Source: Bacillota bacterium (GTDB lineage Bacteria; Bacillota; TC1). From it: a stretch of DNA of 64,000 bases. The notes below the pieces were generated by a model that saw nothing but the letters and a program-made list of their open reading frames with translations, searched no databases and was not told where the DNA came from. The DNA is taken from assembly GCA_024635925.1 (NCBI GenBank), contig JAGXHY010000016.1:61215-125214 (forward strand), in the 5' to 3' direction. Position numbers and translations under genes: made by a program. Shown here piece by piece: positions 34,900-43,717 of this stretch (positions within the stretch are counted from its first letter, which is position 1; every line of letters starts with the position of its first letter).

Positions 34900-35710
34900 A
34901 TATCAATTTTTACAGAATGCTTTTATTGCAGGTTTATTAGCTAGTGTGCTAGCTGGTATTATAGGTTTTATTATTGTGGAAAAAAAGATGATAATGATGA
35001 GTGGTGGTATAGCTCATGCCTCTTATGGAGGAGTAGGCCTTGGCTATCTGATTGGGATTGAACCATTATATGGAGCCCTTGGTTTCTCTTTATTATCTGC
35101 TGTTTCTGTAGGTCTTATTAAAAGAAAAGGTGGAACAGATTCGGATATTATTATTGGTCTATTTTGGTCTTTAGGTATGGCCTTAGGTGTTATATTTATT
35201 TCCCTTATGCCAGGATATCCTCCTAATCTAAACTCTTATTTATTTGGTAATATACTTGCTGTGACAAGAGCTGATTTAATGATGATGCTAATAGTTGCAG
35301 TAGTTGTTTCTTTAGTATTTTTCGCTTTATTTAATAACTGGAAAGCATACCTATTTGATGATGAATTTTCAGGAATTAGAGGAAGTGGTGTTGTATTATT
35401 AGAGTACTTACTTCTTATTATGACTGCCTTGACTGTAGTTGTTCTTATAAGAATTGTGGGAATTGTCTTAGCTTTGGCTATCTTAATTGCCCCTGCAGCT
35501 ACATCTAAGCTTCTATTTAAAAAAATGAGTAAAAGGGTTATGATGTCAGTAATATTTGGTGTTATATTTATATTTTCTGGCATATGGTTATCATACACAT
35601 TAAATACAGCAGCTGGAGCTATGATTATTCTAGTTGCAGTAATCTGTTATATGGCCACATATATTCTAACAAGTATTAAATTAAGGAAAAAACAAGGCAA
35701 TGGACATTAA
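34880..35710 (+). CDS. znuB: Metal ABC transporter permease (ZnuB/MntC type)
   Basis: 276-aa ABC-3 family permease with eight to nine predicted helices. ATG 34880 is chosen since GAGGGGG lies 6-8 bases upstream, inside the ATPase gene. Conserved parts are MMSGGIAHASYGGVGLGYL, with the His near the channel entrance, and ALAILIAPAATSKLLFK, the coupling helix. Followed with an 11-base overlap by the Fur-family regulator gene. Confidence 0.92.
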   Translation: MLADLIKYQFLQNAFIAGLLASVLAGIIGFIIVEKKMIMMSGGIAHASYGGVGLGYLIGIEPLYGALGFSLLSAVSVGLIKRKGGTDSDIIIGLFWSLGMALGVIFISLMPGYPPNLNSYLFGNILAVTRADLMMMLIVAVVVSLVFFALFNNWKAYLFDDEFSGIRGSGVVLLEYLLLIMTALTVVVLIRIVGIVLALAILIAPAATSKLLFKKMSKRVMMSVIFGVIFIFSGIWLSYTLNTAAGAMIILVAVICYMATYILTSIKLRKKQGNGH

Positions 35711-36119
35711 AAATATATTAAATGAAAAAGGATTAAAAAAAACAAAGAAAAGAATTGGGATACTAAAAGTTTTAGAAAATGTAGAATATCCCGTTGATGT
35801 TTTGGGGATAAAAAATAAATTAATTAAAAATGATATAGAGATTAATTTATCAACTGTTTATAGAGCATTAGAGGATATGGCTGGAGTTGGTATTGTAAGT
35901 AGAGTGAACTTTTCTGGGGATACTAGAGTATTTTACGAACTACAACATGAAGGACATAATCATTATCTTCATTGTCTTAAATGTAAGTCATTGGTTATGA
36001 TTGATATGTGTCCTTTAAGAGAGTATCAAAAAGACTTAGCTAAGAAAACAAATTATGAACTAGTAAAACATAACTTAGACATATATGGATATTGTCCTAA
36101 ATGCCAAGAAAAAAAGTAG
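35700..36119 (+). CDS. Fur family metal regulator (Zur/PerR-like)
   Basis: 139-aa metalloregulator. The N-terminal winged helix contains LSTVYRALEDMAGVGIV. The dimer domain has HEGHNHYLHCLKCKSL, with the regulatory His cluster and the first structural CxxC, and YCPKCQ for the second structural zinc pair. Encoded inside the metal ABC operon, overlapping the permease by 11 bases, so it probably represses this operon when its metal is plentiful. Zur is the best guess, with Fur or a Mn sensor as alternatives. Terminator hairpin overlaps the stop. Confidence 0.9.
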   Translation: MDIKNILNEKGLKKTKKRIGILKVLENVEYPVDVLGIKNKLIKNDIEINLSTVYRALEDMAGVGIVSRVNFSGDTRVFYELQHEGHNHYLHCLKCKSLVMIDMCPLREYQKDLAKKTNYELVKHNLDIYGYCPKCQEKK

Positions 36120-36139
36120 CAGTAAGCTACTTTTTTTCT
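36107..36139. terminator. Intrinsic terminator after metal ABC operon
   Basis: AGAAAAAAAGTAGC / GCTACTTTTTTTCT with a 5-base loop, overlapping the regulator stop codon. A-rich on one side and T-rich on the other, between convergent operons. Confidence 0.88.
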
Positions 36140-36180
36140 ATTTATTATATTAATTTATATTAAGTAATTAAATAAGCAAA

Positions 36181-36729
36181 CTATTTAATTTTATCTATTT
36201 CTGCTAGTAAAGCACTTTTAGTTAATATTCCTGTATGAGTCTGAACAATTTGACCAGATTTATCAATAAAAACTGTTGTAGGGATTGAGTAAATGCTGTA
36301 TGTTATTGCTGCACTTTGATCAATATCAAAATATACAGGGAAAATATAACCATTATCTTTTATAAAAGCTTTTCCTTTAGCTTCAGTTTCTCTACTCCCG
36401 TCAACTAAGTCAATCATCATAAATTCAACTTCTGAGCCTACTTCCTTATATACTTCATTAAAAAAGGGCATTTCAGTTTTACATGGTGGACACCAAGAAG
36501 CCCAAAAGTTAACTACGACTGGTTTTCCTTTAAAATCAGACAAGGCAACATTATTGCCATTTATATCCTTAACTACAAAATCTTCTGCCATTTCCCCTGT
36601 TTCATTTTGTTCTCCATTAATATTACTATTATCATAATCTGTTGTTATAAATTGGTATAATAGGGATATTATTAACATGAAAACTATAAAAATCACTATA
36701 CCTAAAACACCTTTTCTTGTATTATTCAT
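36181..36729 (-). CDS. TlpA/ResA-like membrane-anchored thioredoxin
   Basis: 182-aa thiol-disulfide protein with an N-terminal membrane anchor (GVLGIVIFIVFMLIISLLY) and the thioredoxin fold outside the membrane. The active site WASWCPPCKTEMPF near residue 80 has the WCxxC pair, and IPTTVFIDKSG gives the cis-Pro segment. It is placed 9 bases after ccdA, which brings reducing power across the membrane. Likely client proteins are unknown since no cytochrome c genes are in the window. Confidence 0.92.
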   Translation of the reverse strand: MNNTRKGVLGIVIFIVFMLIISLLYQFITTDYDNSNINGEQNETGEMAEDFVVKDINGNNVALSDFKGKPVVVNFWASWCPPCKTEMPFFNEVYKEVGSEVEFMMIDLVDGSRETEAKGKAFIKDNGYIFPVYFDIDQSAAITYSIYSIPTTVFIDKSGQIVQTHTGILTKSALLAEIDKIK

Positions 36730-36738
36730 TCTTTCCTC

Positions 36739-37410
36739 CTAAAAACTAAGTAATGATAAAAAATAGCCGAAATAGCCTGTTATCATAAGTATACCAATAA
36801 GTATTAGAAATATTCCAGATATAAGATTAATAATTTTGGTATGTTTTTTTATAAAATCAAAAGTCTTTTTCAAATTATCTATAAGCAAAGCACTAATAAT
36901 AAAAGGAATGCCTAAACCTAAAGAGAAACTTAGTAAAAGCAAAATACCATGTAAGGTACTACCTGTACTAGAAGCTTGTAAAAGTGCAGTACTTAAAAGT
37001 GGTCCTACACAAGGAGTCCAACCTATAGAAAAAACCATTCCAAGTAATAATGTTGTGAAGAAACCAGAACCTTTCCTTTTTGTATTTAATTTAAAACTTC
37101 TATTGAGAAAAGGAATCTTTATTGCACCAATAAAATTAAGACCAAGTAATATTATGAATAGACCTGAAATAATATTTAATTGAGTGTTATATATTATTAA
37201 AAAACTACCAAGTGTTCCTGCTAAAGCTCCAAGAGTTACAAATATTATAGTAAAGCCCAACACAAATCCCAACGAGTTTATAAGAGTTATTCTTCTTTTC
37301 TTTTCCTCCTCTTGACCTATCATATATGAAAAATATATTGGTAACATAGGTAACATACATGGAGAAATGAAAATAACAATACCTTCTATGAAGGTGATTA
37401 AAAAACTCAT
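36739..37410 (-). CDS. ccdA: CcdA/DsbD-type thiol electron transporter
   Basis: 223-aa membrane protein with six helices that passes electrons from cytoplasmic thioredoxin to the outside. The two redox Cys lie in FISPCMLPMLPIYF (first helix) and GWTPCVGPLL (fourth helix), matching CcdA. First gene of ccdA-tlpA on the minus strand, divergent from degV. The pair is a complete extracytoplasmic thiol reduction module. Confidence 0.92.
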   Translation of the reverse strand: MSFLITFIEGIVIFISPCMLPMLPIYFSYMIGQEEEKKRRITLINSLGFVLGFTIIFVTLGALAGTLGSFLIIYNTQLNIISGLFIILLGLNFIGAIKIPFLNRSFKLNTKRKGSGFFTTLLLGMVFSIGWTPCVGPLLSTALLQASSTGSTLHGILLLLSFSLGLGIPFIISALLIDNLKKTFDFIKKHTKIINLISGIFLILIGILMITGYFGYFLSLLSF

Positions 37411-37519
37411 GAAGACCTCCTAAGTCATATTTTGCAAATTATATCATTATGGTCTTTTAAAATAAAGTGATAAAATCACTTTTTTATGGTAATATATGTT
37501 TAAGATTAGGAGGGATAAA

Positions 37520-38344
37520 ATGAAAATTGTTGCTGATAGTTGCTGTGATATTACAGTAGAAGATGAAAAAAAATTTGATATTAAAATAGTACCACTAACT
37601 CTTTATTTAGGAGATGAAAGTTTTGTTGACGATAATACTCTAGATTTAGAAGGCTTTAAGCAGAAAATGAGTTTATATAAAGAACGTATAAGATCTGCCT
37701 GCCCTTCACCAGGAGAATATAAAGAGGCATTTTTAAACAATGAAAGAACTTTTTGCATAACACTATCAACAAATCTTTCCGGTAGTTACAATAGTGCTAT
37801 ATTAGGTAAAGAAATGGCTGAAGAAGAAGGTGGGAGAGTTGAAGTTATTGATTCTAAATCCGCTTCAGCAGCTGAAGCACTAATAGCATATGAATTAATT
37901 GATCAAATAAAAGAAGGTCTTAGTTATGAAGAGATTAAGGCTAATATATTAGAATTTGTTAAAAATATGAAAACATACTTTGTTTTAGAAAATCTAGATA
38001 ATCTGATGAAAAATGGCAGATTGAATAAAATAACAGGGAAAATAATAACTGCCCTTCATGTTTCTCCAATAATGGGTGCAGATGATGAGGGGAACATAAA
38101 ATTATATAATTATGGAAGAACTAAAAAACAAATAATAGAAAAAATGGTAAATATGGTGAAAGACGGCAAAGAAGCAAAAGAAACTTTTAAACTTGTAATT
38201 GCACATAACAATAATATTGAATTAGCAGAAAAGTTACAATTAGCATTAAATGAAGTTTTTAGTTCAATTATAATAAAAATCGTGCCTACAAGAGGAATAA
38301 GTTCTATGTATGCAGATAATAAAGGTTTGATTATAGCTTTTTAG
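37520..38344 (+). CDS. DegV family fatty-acid-binding protein
   Basis: 274-aa DegV protein. ATG 37520 follows AGGAGGG; the upstream in-frame start at 37496 overlaps that SD. The N-terminal IVADSCCDIT and the TLSTNLSGSYNSA segment are the fatty-acid head-group pocket. The C-terminal domain has VLENLDNLMKNGRLNK and RTKKQIIEKM. In Firmicutes such FakB-like proteins present fatty acids to a FakA kinase, which is not in this window. The flavodoxin gene follows after 8 bases. Confidence 0.9.
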   Translation: MKIVADSCCDITVEDEKKFDIKIVPLTLYLGDESFVDDNTLDLEGFKQKMSLYKERIRSACPSPGEYKEAFLNNERTFCITLSTNLSGSYNSAILGKEMAEEEGGRVEVIDSKSASAAEALIAYELIDQIKEGLSYEEIKANILEFVKNMKTYFVLENLDNLMKNGRLNKITGKIITALHVSPIMGADDEGNIKLYNYGRTKKQIIEKMVNMVKDGKEAKETFKLVIAHNNNIELAEKLQLALNEVFSSIIIKIVPTRGISSMYADNKGLIIAF

Positions 38345-38352
38345 GAGGGTCT

Positions 38353-38817
38353 ATGAATATATTAGTTGTTTATGATAGTTATTTTGGTAATACTGAAAGA
38401 ATAGCCTTGGCTATAAAAGATTCTATATCAGAGAAAAATCATGTGATTATAAAAAAAATCTCTAATTTTGCGGATAAAGATTTAGCTGGCATAGAATTAA
38501 TTGTAATAGGTTCACCTACAAGAGCGTTTAGGCCTACTGAAGTAATACGTAAGTTTCTTAAAAAAATCGATATAAAAAAATACAAATGGATTGCATTTGA
38601 TACAGGAGTAAATCCTGATTTAATTAATTCAAAAATTTTAAAGTTAATGGTTAAGAATTTTGGTTATGCAGCTCCTTATATGGCTAAGATAATCAAAAAA
38701 TCAGGTGGTAAAATGTTACTAGAACCAGAAACATTTTTTGTGATTGGCAATGAAGGACCTTTGGTAAAAGGAGAAATTGATAGATTCCAAAAATGGTTTA
38801 ATTCGTTGAATTTATGA
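38353..38817 (+). CDS. Flavodoxin family protein
   Basis: 154-aa FMN-binding electron carrier or reductase. The phosphate loop VVYDSYFGNTERIA matches the flavodoxin T/SxTGNT pattern in relaxed form. IVIGSPTRAFRPT and FDTGVNPD mark the ring-binding loops. SD GGAGGG is directly upstream. Overlaps ung by 4 bases. No partner enzyme is evident nearby. Confidence 0.86.
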   Translation: MNILVVYDSYFGNTERIALAIKDSISEKNHVIIKKISNFADKDLAGIELIVIGSPTRAFRPTEVIRKFLKKIDIKKYKWIAFDTGVNPDLINSKILKLMVKNFGYAAPYMAKIIKKSGGKMLLEPETFFVIGNEGPLVKGEIDRFQKWFNSLNL

Positions 38818-39491
38818 TCAGTTTAGATGGTCTAAGTAATACTTGGGATGATTTTTTTAAAGATGAGTTTCAAAAGGAATATTATTTAAAATTGGATAGC
38901 TTTGTGAAAAAAGAATACCTAGAAAAAAATATATATCCAACTAAAGAAAATATATTTAGTATATTTAAAGAAGTACCATTAAAAGACATAAAAGTGGTCA
39001 TATTAGGACAAGATCCTTATCATAAAGCAGGTCAGGCACATGGCTTTGCTTTTTCTGTTATGCCTGGTGTAAGAAAACCCCCTTCTTTAGTAAATATCTT
39101 TAAGGAGATAAAAACTGATATTGGCTGTGATATTCCTGATTCAGGATATTTAGGAGGATGGGCTAGACAAGGTGTGTTTCTAATGAATACATGCCTAACT
39201 GTTGAAGAAGGTAAACCCAATTCACATAAAGGAAAAGGGTGGGAAGTTTTAACTGATGAAGTAATTAAGTATATAGTTGAAGATAAGAATCCTAAGGTAT
39301 TTATGCTCTGGGGAAATGATGCAAGAAAGAAGAAGAAGCTAATAAATAATGAAAAACATCTAGTTTTGGAAACCGTTCATCCTAGTCCTTTATCTGCATA
39401 TAATGGTTACTTTGGTTGTAAACATTTTTCTAAAGCGAATAGTTACTTAAATGCAAATAATAGACAAGAGATTGATTGGTGTAAATTATGA
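38814..39491 (+). CDS. ung: Uracil-DNA glycosylase
   Basis: Family 1 UDG of 225 aa that removes uracil from DNA, starting base-excision repair. The catalytic water-activating loop GQDPYHKAGQAHGFAFSV, the uracil-binding FLMNTCLT, LWGNDARKKK and the DNA-intercalation loop HPSPLSAYNGYFG are all present. Overlaps the flavodoxin gene (ATGA) and the DUF6483 gene by 4 bases, so part of a tightly packed housekeeping operon. Confidence 0.96.
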   Translation: MISLDGLSNTWDDFFKDEFQKEYYLKLDSFVKKEYLEKNIYPTKENIFSIFKEVPLKDIKVVILGQDPYHKAGQAHGFAFSVMPGVRKPPSLVNIFKEIKTDIGCDIPDSGYLGGWARQGVFLMNTCLTVEEGKPNSHKGKGWEVLTDEVIKYIVEDKNPKVFMLWGNDARKKKKLINNEKHLVLETVHPSPLSAYNGYFGCKHFSKANSYLNANNRQEIDWCKL

Positions 39492-39865
39492 TTAGAAAAG
39501 ACTATATATTAAATCAAATAGAAATGCTTGCACAAATAGCTGCCAAGCTTATTTTAAGAGATAAAACTGGTCAAGACAGTATTATCATATTCAATAGCAA
39601 GGAAATAGGACTAAATCTTGAATTACATAAAGAACTTGGTGAATTTGTTAAACAAAGAGATATTAATGGAGCTGAAAACTTGTTATTTTTAGAAATAGAA
39701 AAGGACATGACTCTTATTAATTTTAATACTGCCATTGCTTTTTATGATGGTCTTACTAAAATGGACAAAGCCTTACTTTTGGAATGTGATTTTCAACAAG
39801 ATGAAATAACAGAAGGTTTTGGTGAGGTTTGTGAACTTTATCAAATAGTAGATATAGTATTTTAA
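39488..39865 (+). CDS. DUF6483-like hypothetical protein
   Basis: 125-aa protein, mostly helical, with the start MIRKDYILNQIEMLAQIAAKL that I associate with the uncharacterised DUF6483 family of Firmicutes. The middle helix has ELHKELGEFVKQRDINGAENLLF and looks like a short TPR-style hairpin. No catalytic or metal motif is seen. Overlaps ung by 4 bases and the hydrolase gene by 1 base. Function unknown. Confidence 0.7.
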   Translation: MIRKDYILNQIEMLAQIAAKLILRDKTGQDSIIIFNSKEIGLNLELHKELGEFVKQRDINGAENLLFLEIEKDMTLINFNTAIAFYDGLTKMDKALLLECDFQQDEITEGFGEVCELYQIVDIVF

Positions 39866-40566
39866 TGAAAGTGCTACTATCAGATGGAACTAATATTTAT
39901 TATGAAATTCATGGGAATAAAAAGAATAGGACCTTGATATTCCTCCATGGCAATATGGAGGATAGTTCATTTTTTTTAAATCAAATAAATTACTTTAAAG
40001 ATAAATATCAGGTATTAGTGTTAGATAGTAGAGGCCATGGTAAATCTGGCTGGGGAGATTTAAGAGCCTACTCTATTAAACAAATGGCAAAAGATTTAGG
40101 TGAACTGCTAAATATATTAAAATTAAAAGATTACTATATTGTAGGCTTTAGTGATGGTGCAAACATAGGGATGGAATTTGGTAGTAAGCAACCTGAAAGA
40201 CTTAAAGGTTTAGTATTAATTGGTGGTAATTTAAGACCTACTGGTATGAAATTAGGTGTGGTTTTAGAAATTGTTAAGGATTATTTTTTAACCATTGGTT
40301 TGGCAGAGGGCTTCTTAACAAGGAAAAAACTTGGACTGATGCTCTTTGAACCTAAAATTAATTTCAAAGAAATAGAATTGATCAAGGTACCAACTTTAGT
40401 GATGGCAGGTGAGTTTGATTTGATAAAAAAGAGTGAAACCTTAAAGATTGCTAGTTTGATTAAAGACAGTCAAGTTATTTTTATTGAAAAGGGAAATCAC
40501 TATTTTATATATAATAAACCAAATTATTCAAACAAAATGTTAGAAGATTGGATAAATAGTGTATAA
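39865..40566 (+). CDS. Alpha/beta hydrolase
   Basis: 233-aa hydrolase with the oxyanion-hole motif LHGNMEDSSFF, nucleophile elbow GFSDGAN (Ser near residue 101), DSRGHGKSGW, a later acid in MAGEFDLIKK and the catalytic His in KGNHYF. The cap region is short. Substrate unknown; esterase or lipase-like activity is the general expectation. Starts on the last base of the previous stop (TAATG). Confidence 0.85.
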   Translation: MKVLLSDGTNIYYEIHGNKKNRTLIFLHGNMEDSSFFLNQINYFKDKYQVLVLDSRGHGKSGWGDLRAYSIKQMAKDLGELLNILKLKDYYIVGFSDGANIGMEFGSKQPERLKGLVLIGGNLRPTGMKLGVVLEIVKDYFLTIGLAEGFLTRKKLGLMLFEPKINFKEIELIKVPTLVMAGEFDLIKKSETLKIASLIKDSQVIFIEKGNHYFIYNKPNYSNKMLEDWINSV

Positions 40567-40596
40567 TGGAAGAGATGAGTAGAAAAGAGGAAAAAT

Positions 40597-42336
40597 ATGG
40601 AAAAAAAATTATTTACCGAATTAGAAATATCTAAGGAGGTCAAAAAGGCAGTCAATGATTTAGGATTTGAAGAAGCTACGGCTATTCAAACTTTGACAAT
40701 ACCTTTAATCATGTCAGGAAAGGATGTTATTGGACATTCCCAAACCGGCACAGGAAAAACAGCAGCTTTTGGAATACCAGCTGTAGAGTTAGTTGATGTT
40801 AAGGATAAAAAGAATGTTCAGGTTCTAATTGTTTGTCCTACAAGGGAACTAGCAGTTCAGGCCTGTGAAGAAATAAGGAAGTTTGCCAAGTACAAGGAAG
40901 GTGTAAACACTGTTCCAGTATATGGAGGACAACCTATAGATAGACAAATTAAATCTTTGAAGTATGGTGGAAACATTGTTGTGGGAACACCAGGAAGATT
41001 AATGGACCTTATGAGAAGAAAAATCTTAAAACTTGGAAATGTTAAGATGATTGTTCTTGATGAAGCTGATGAAATGTTGAATATGGGCTTTAAAGAAGAT
41101 GTGGAAACTATATTGACGGAAATACCTGAAAACAGACAAACAATATTATTTTCAGCAACTATGTCAAAAGAGATTATGAGGATTACTAAACAGTTTTTGA
41201 CTGATCCTGAATTAGTACAAATAGCACATCAACAACTGTCTGTTCCAACAATTGAGCAATACTATTTTGAAGTACCTAGAGGTAGAAAAGTTGATGCTCT
41301 TTGTAATGCTTTAGATGTATACGACCCAGGTAAAGCGATAGTCTTTTGTAATACAAAAAAACAAGTAGAAGAATTACAAAGTGAGCTTCAAGCTAGAGGT
41401 TATATGGCTGGAGGATTGCATGGTGATATGCGTCAAACTTCTAGAGACCAAATGCTTAGAAGTTTTAAAGCGGGTAAAAATGATATTTTGATAGCAACTG
41501 ATGTTGCTGCAAGAGGTATTGATGTTGAAGATGTTGATATTGTTTTTAACTTTGATTTACCACAAGATGAAGAGTATTATATTCATAGAATTGGTAGAAC
41601 TGCTAGAGCGGGTAAAAGTGGTAAAGCTTATACTTTTGTAGCTGGTAGAAATCAATTAAGAGCTATAAATCAATTAAGTAAATATGTTGGCAAGAAAATA
41701 CTTTTACAAGCTATTCCATCAAATGCTGATATTCATGAGGTAAGACAAAGTGCCCTTACTAAAGAAATTAGTGGAATTCTTGAAAAAGGTACAGATAATA
41801 ATAAATATATGAAAATTATAGAAGAATTGACTAAAGAAGATTACACATCTCTTGATGTTGCTTTAGCTCTAATTAAAGTTCACTTAAAAGATATTGAAAA
41901 TAATAATAGACTAAGTGATGATTTACACATATCTTATGAAAATGCTGAAAGAGATAATAGAGACAGCGGACGAAGAAGAAGTGACAGAGATCCTAGTAGA
42001 AGTGATAGAGGGAAGATGGCTAGCTTTAAAATTGATATAGGCAGAAATGATGGTGCTGCAGCTAATATTATTCTAAGTGCTGTAACAAGAGCAACTGGAC
42101 TTCCTGGTACGATGGTTGGCAGGATTGAAATTAATGACGAATATAGTTATTTTGACCTTCCTGAAGCTGAAGCAAGTCTAGTAATGGATAAAATGAAAAA
42201 TCTTAAAGTAAGAAATGTTGTTACTAATTCTGAAATGGTTAGTAGCAAAAATTCCAAAGATAGTAACAGAGGTAGAAGACCATCAAGTTCAAAACCATCT
42301 AGAGCAAAATCAACTGGACCAAGAAAAAGAAGGTAG
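40597..42336 (+). CDS. DEAD-box RNA helicase, CshA/DbpA-like
   Basis: 579-aa ATP-dependent RNA helicase acting in ribosome assembly, RNA decay or cold adaptation. The Q-motif region is FEEATAIQTLTIP, followed by Walker A SQTGTGKTAAFG, DEAD near residue 152, SAT and the HRIGRTARAG motif VI. After the helicase core there is a Ser/Arg/Asp-rich linker (RRSDRDPSRSDRG), a DbpA-type RNA-binding domain (residues about 470-545) and a basic Arg/Ser/Lys tail. Preceded by AGAGGAAAA. Confidence 0.94.
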   Translation: MEKKLFTELEISKEVKKAVNDLGFEEATAIQTLTIPLIMSGKDVIGHSQTGTGKTAAFGIPAVELVDVKDKKNVQVLIVCPTRELAVQACEEIRKFAKYKEGVNTVPVYGGQPIDRQIKSLKYGGNIVVGTPGRLMDLMRRKILKLGNVKMIVLDEADEMLNMGFKEDVETILTEIPENRQTILFSATMSKEIMRITKQFLTDPELVQIAHQQLSVPTIEQYYFEVPRGRKVDALCNALDVYDPGKAIVFCNTKKQVEELQSELQARGYMAGGLHGDMRQTSRDQMLRSFKAGKNDILIATDVAARGIDVEDVDIVFNFDLPQDEEYYIHRIGRTARAGKSGKAYTFVAGRNQLRAINQLSKYVGKKILLQAIPSNADIHEVRQSALTKEISGILEKGTDNNKYMKIIEELTKEDYTSLDVALALIKVHLKDIENNNRLSDDLHISYENAERDNRDSGRRRSDRDPSRSDRGKMASFKIDIGRNDGAAANIILSAVTRATGLPGTMVGRIEINDEYSYFDLPEAEASLVMDKMKNLKVRNVVTNSEMVSSKNSKDSNRGRRPSSSKPSRAKSTGPRKRR

Positions 42337-42345
42337 GTACCTTTT

Positions 42346-42831
42346 ATGGAGATAATATATAGAACAGCTGGCATTGATGAATCTTATAAAATGGCAGAAC
42401 TATATAATGAATTTCTATATGATTTAAAAGATTCGAGCAAGGATATTTATTTTGACTTTGAGAATATTTCTGTTTCTGACAGAGTAAAGTTGCTTGAAGA
42501 TAGATTTAATGCAGATAAAGGTATGATTGTTGTAGCTGAAGTTAATGGAGAAATCGTTGGCTTTATATCTATGACAATTATGTCTTGTTTCATGATTGTT
42601 TCTTCTGTTAAAAATATTGGCTATATAGAGGCAGGATATGTAAAGCCTTTATATAGGAAATTAGGGATAACAAAAAAACTTGAGGCTATGGTGGTAGAAT
42701 TTCTGAAAGAAAAAGGTATAAGATACTTAGAGTTATTTACGTTGTTAAATAATGAACCAGCTAATGAAAGTTGGAAAAAGTTAGGATATTCACCATTTAG
42801 ATTACAGTGGAGGAAAGACTTGAATGAATAA
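42346..42831 (+). CDS. GNAT family N-acetyltransferase
   Basis: 161-aa acetyltransferase. The acetyl-CoA loop is YVKPLYRKLGITKKLEAMV (motif A, Q/RxxGxG/A variant), followed by the LFTLLNNEPANESWKKLGYSP ending typical of GNAT proteins. N-terminal YNEFLYDLKD and VAEVNGEIVGFISM are the usual first strands. The acceptor cannot be predicted. Overlaps the SDR gene by 8 bases. Confidence 0.86.
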   Translation: MEIIYRTAGIDESYKMAELYNEFLYDLKDSSKDIYFDFENISVSDRVKLLEDRFNADKGMIVVAEVNGEIVGFISMTIMSCFMIVSSVKNIGYIEAGYVKPLYRKLGITKKLEAMVVEFLKEKGIRYLELFTLLNNEPANESWKKLGYSPFRLQWRKDLNE

Positions 42832-43705
42832 AATCGCAATAATTACTGGCTCGAATACTGGTCTTGGCTTTGAAACAGCCAAGGCTTTATTTTTAGATGG
42901 ATATTATATTGTTATGGCTAATAGAAGTGCACAAAAAAGTAAGTTAGCCATCAATAAACTAAAGAAATTAGGAAAAGGTAATAAAGTAGAATACATACTA
43001 TTGGATTTAGAAGATCGCAAATCCATTGAAGCCTTCGTAGCTGAATTTGAAAACAGACATGGAAAGTTCGATGTTTTAGTAAATAATGGAGGTGTACTAT
43101 TACCCAAGTATGCTTTAACTAAAAATGGTCTTGAAAAACATTTTGATGTTAATTACTTAGGACACTTCTACCTGAATAGTCTTTTGTTAAACTCTATGTC
43201 AGATAGTGGATTAGTAGTTAGTCTTGGTAGTTTAGCTCATAAGATGGAGGTTGCAGATATTCATTTTGATGATATTGCTTTTAAAAATATTGCTTACAAA
43301 AAGATGACTGCTTATTCACAATCAAAGTTAGCTTTAACCCTTTATGGTGTTGAACTTGCTCGCAGATTTGAGGGGTCTAATAAACGATCTATTATTGTTC
43401 ATCCTGGAGTTAGTAATACTGATATTTTCTCTAGATATTATGGGAGATATTTAGGGAAGATAGTTATGCCTATAGTAAAATTATTTGGAATAACTGGACC
43501 AAAAGAAGGAGCTCAATCAATTATTCATGCTATTCTAACTTCAGATATTCCTAATGGGTCATTTATAGGGCCTCAAGGAAAAAAAGAGTGGTGCGGTAAC
43601 CCTGGAGTATGCAAATTATCTGATAAAGCAAGAGATAAGATATTAGCTAACAAACTTTGGAAATACAGTGAAGAATTGATAGGAAATGAATTTAATATTA
43701 ATTAG
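42824..43705 (+). CDS. Short-chain dehydrogenase/reductase
   Basis: 293-aa classical/extended SDR with NAD(P) loop TGSNTGLGFETAKAL, VNNGGV, catalytic Ser in VSLGSLAHK and YSQSKLAL (YxxxK). The Arg/Ser after the second strand (MANRSAQKS) favours NADP. It resembles the retinol-dehydrogenase/WW-oxidoreductase-like group by the region after the active site. Substrate unknown. Confidence 0.86.
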   Translation: MNKIAIITGSNTGLGFETAKALFLDGYYIVMANRSAQKSKLAINKLKKLGKGNKVEYILLDLEDRKSIEAFVAEFENRHGKFDVLVNNGGVLLPKYALTKNGLEKHFDVNYLGHFYLNSLLLNSMSDSGLVVSLGSLAHKMEVADIHFDDIAFKNIAYKKMTAYSQSKLALTLYGVELARRFEGSNKRSIIVHPGVSNTDIFSRYYGRYLGKIVMPIVKLFGITGPKEGAQSIIHAILTSDIPNGSFIGPQGKKEWCGNPGVCKLSDKARDKILANKLWKYSEELIGNEFNIN

Positions 43706-43717
43706 TGAGGTTATTTG

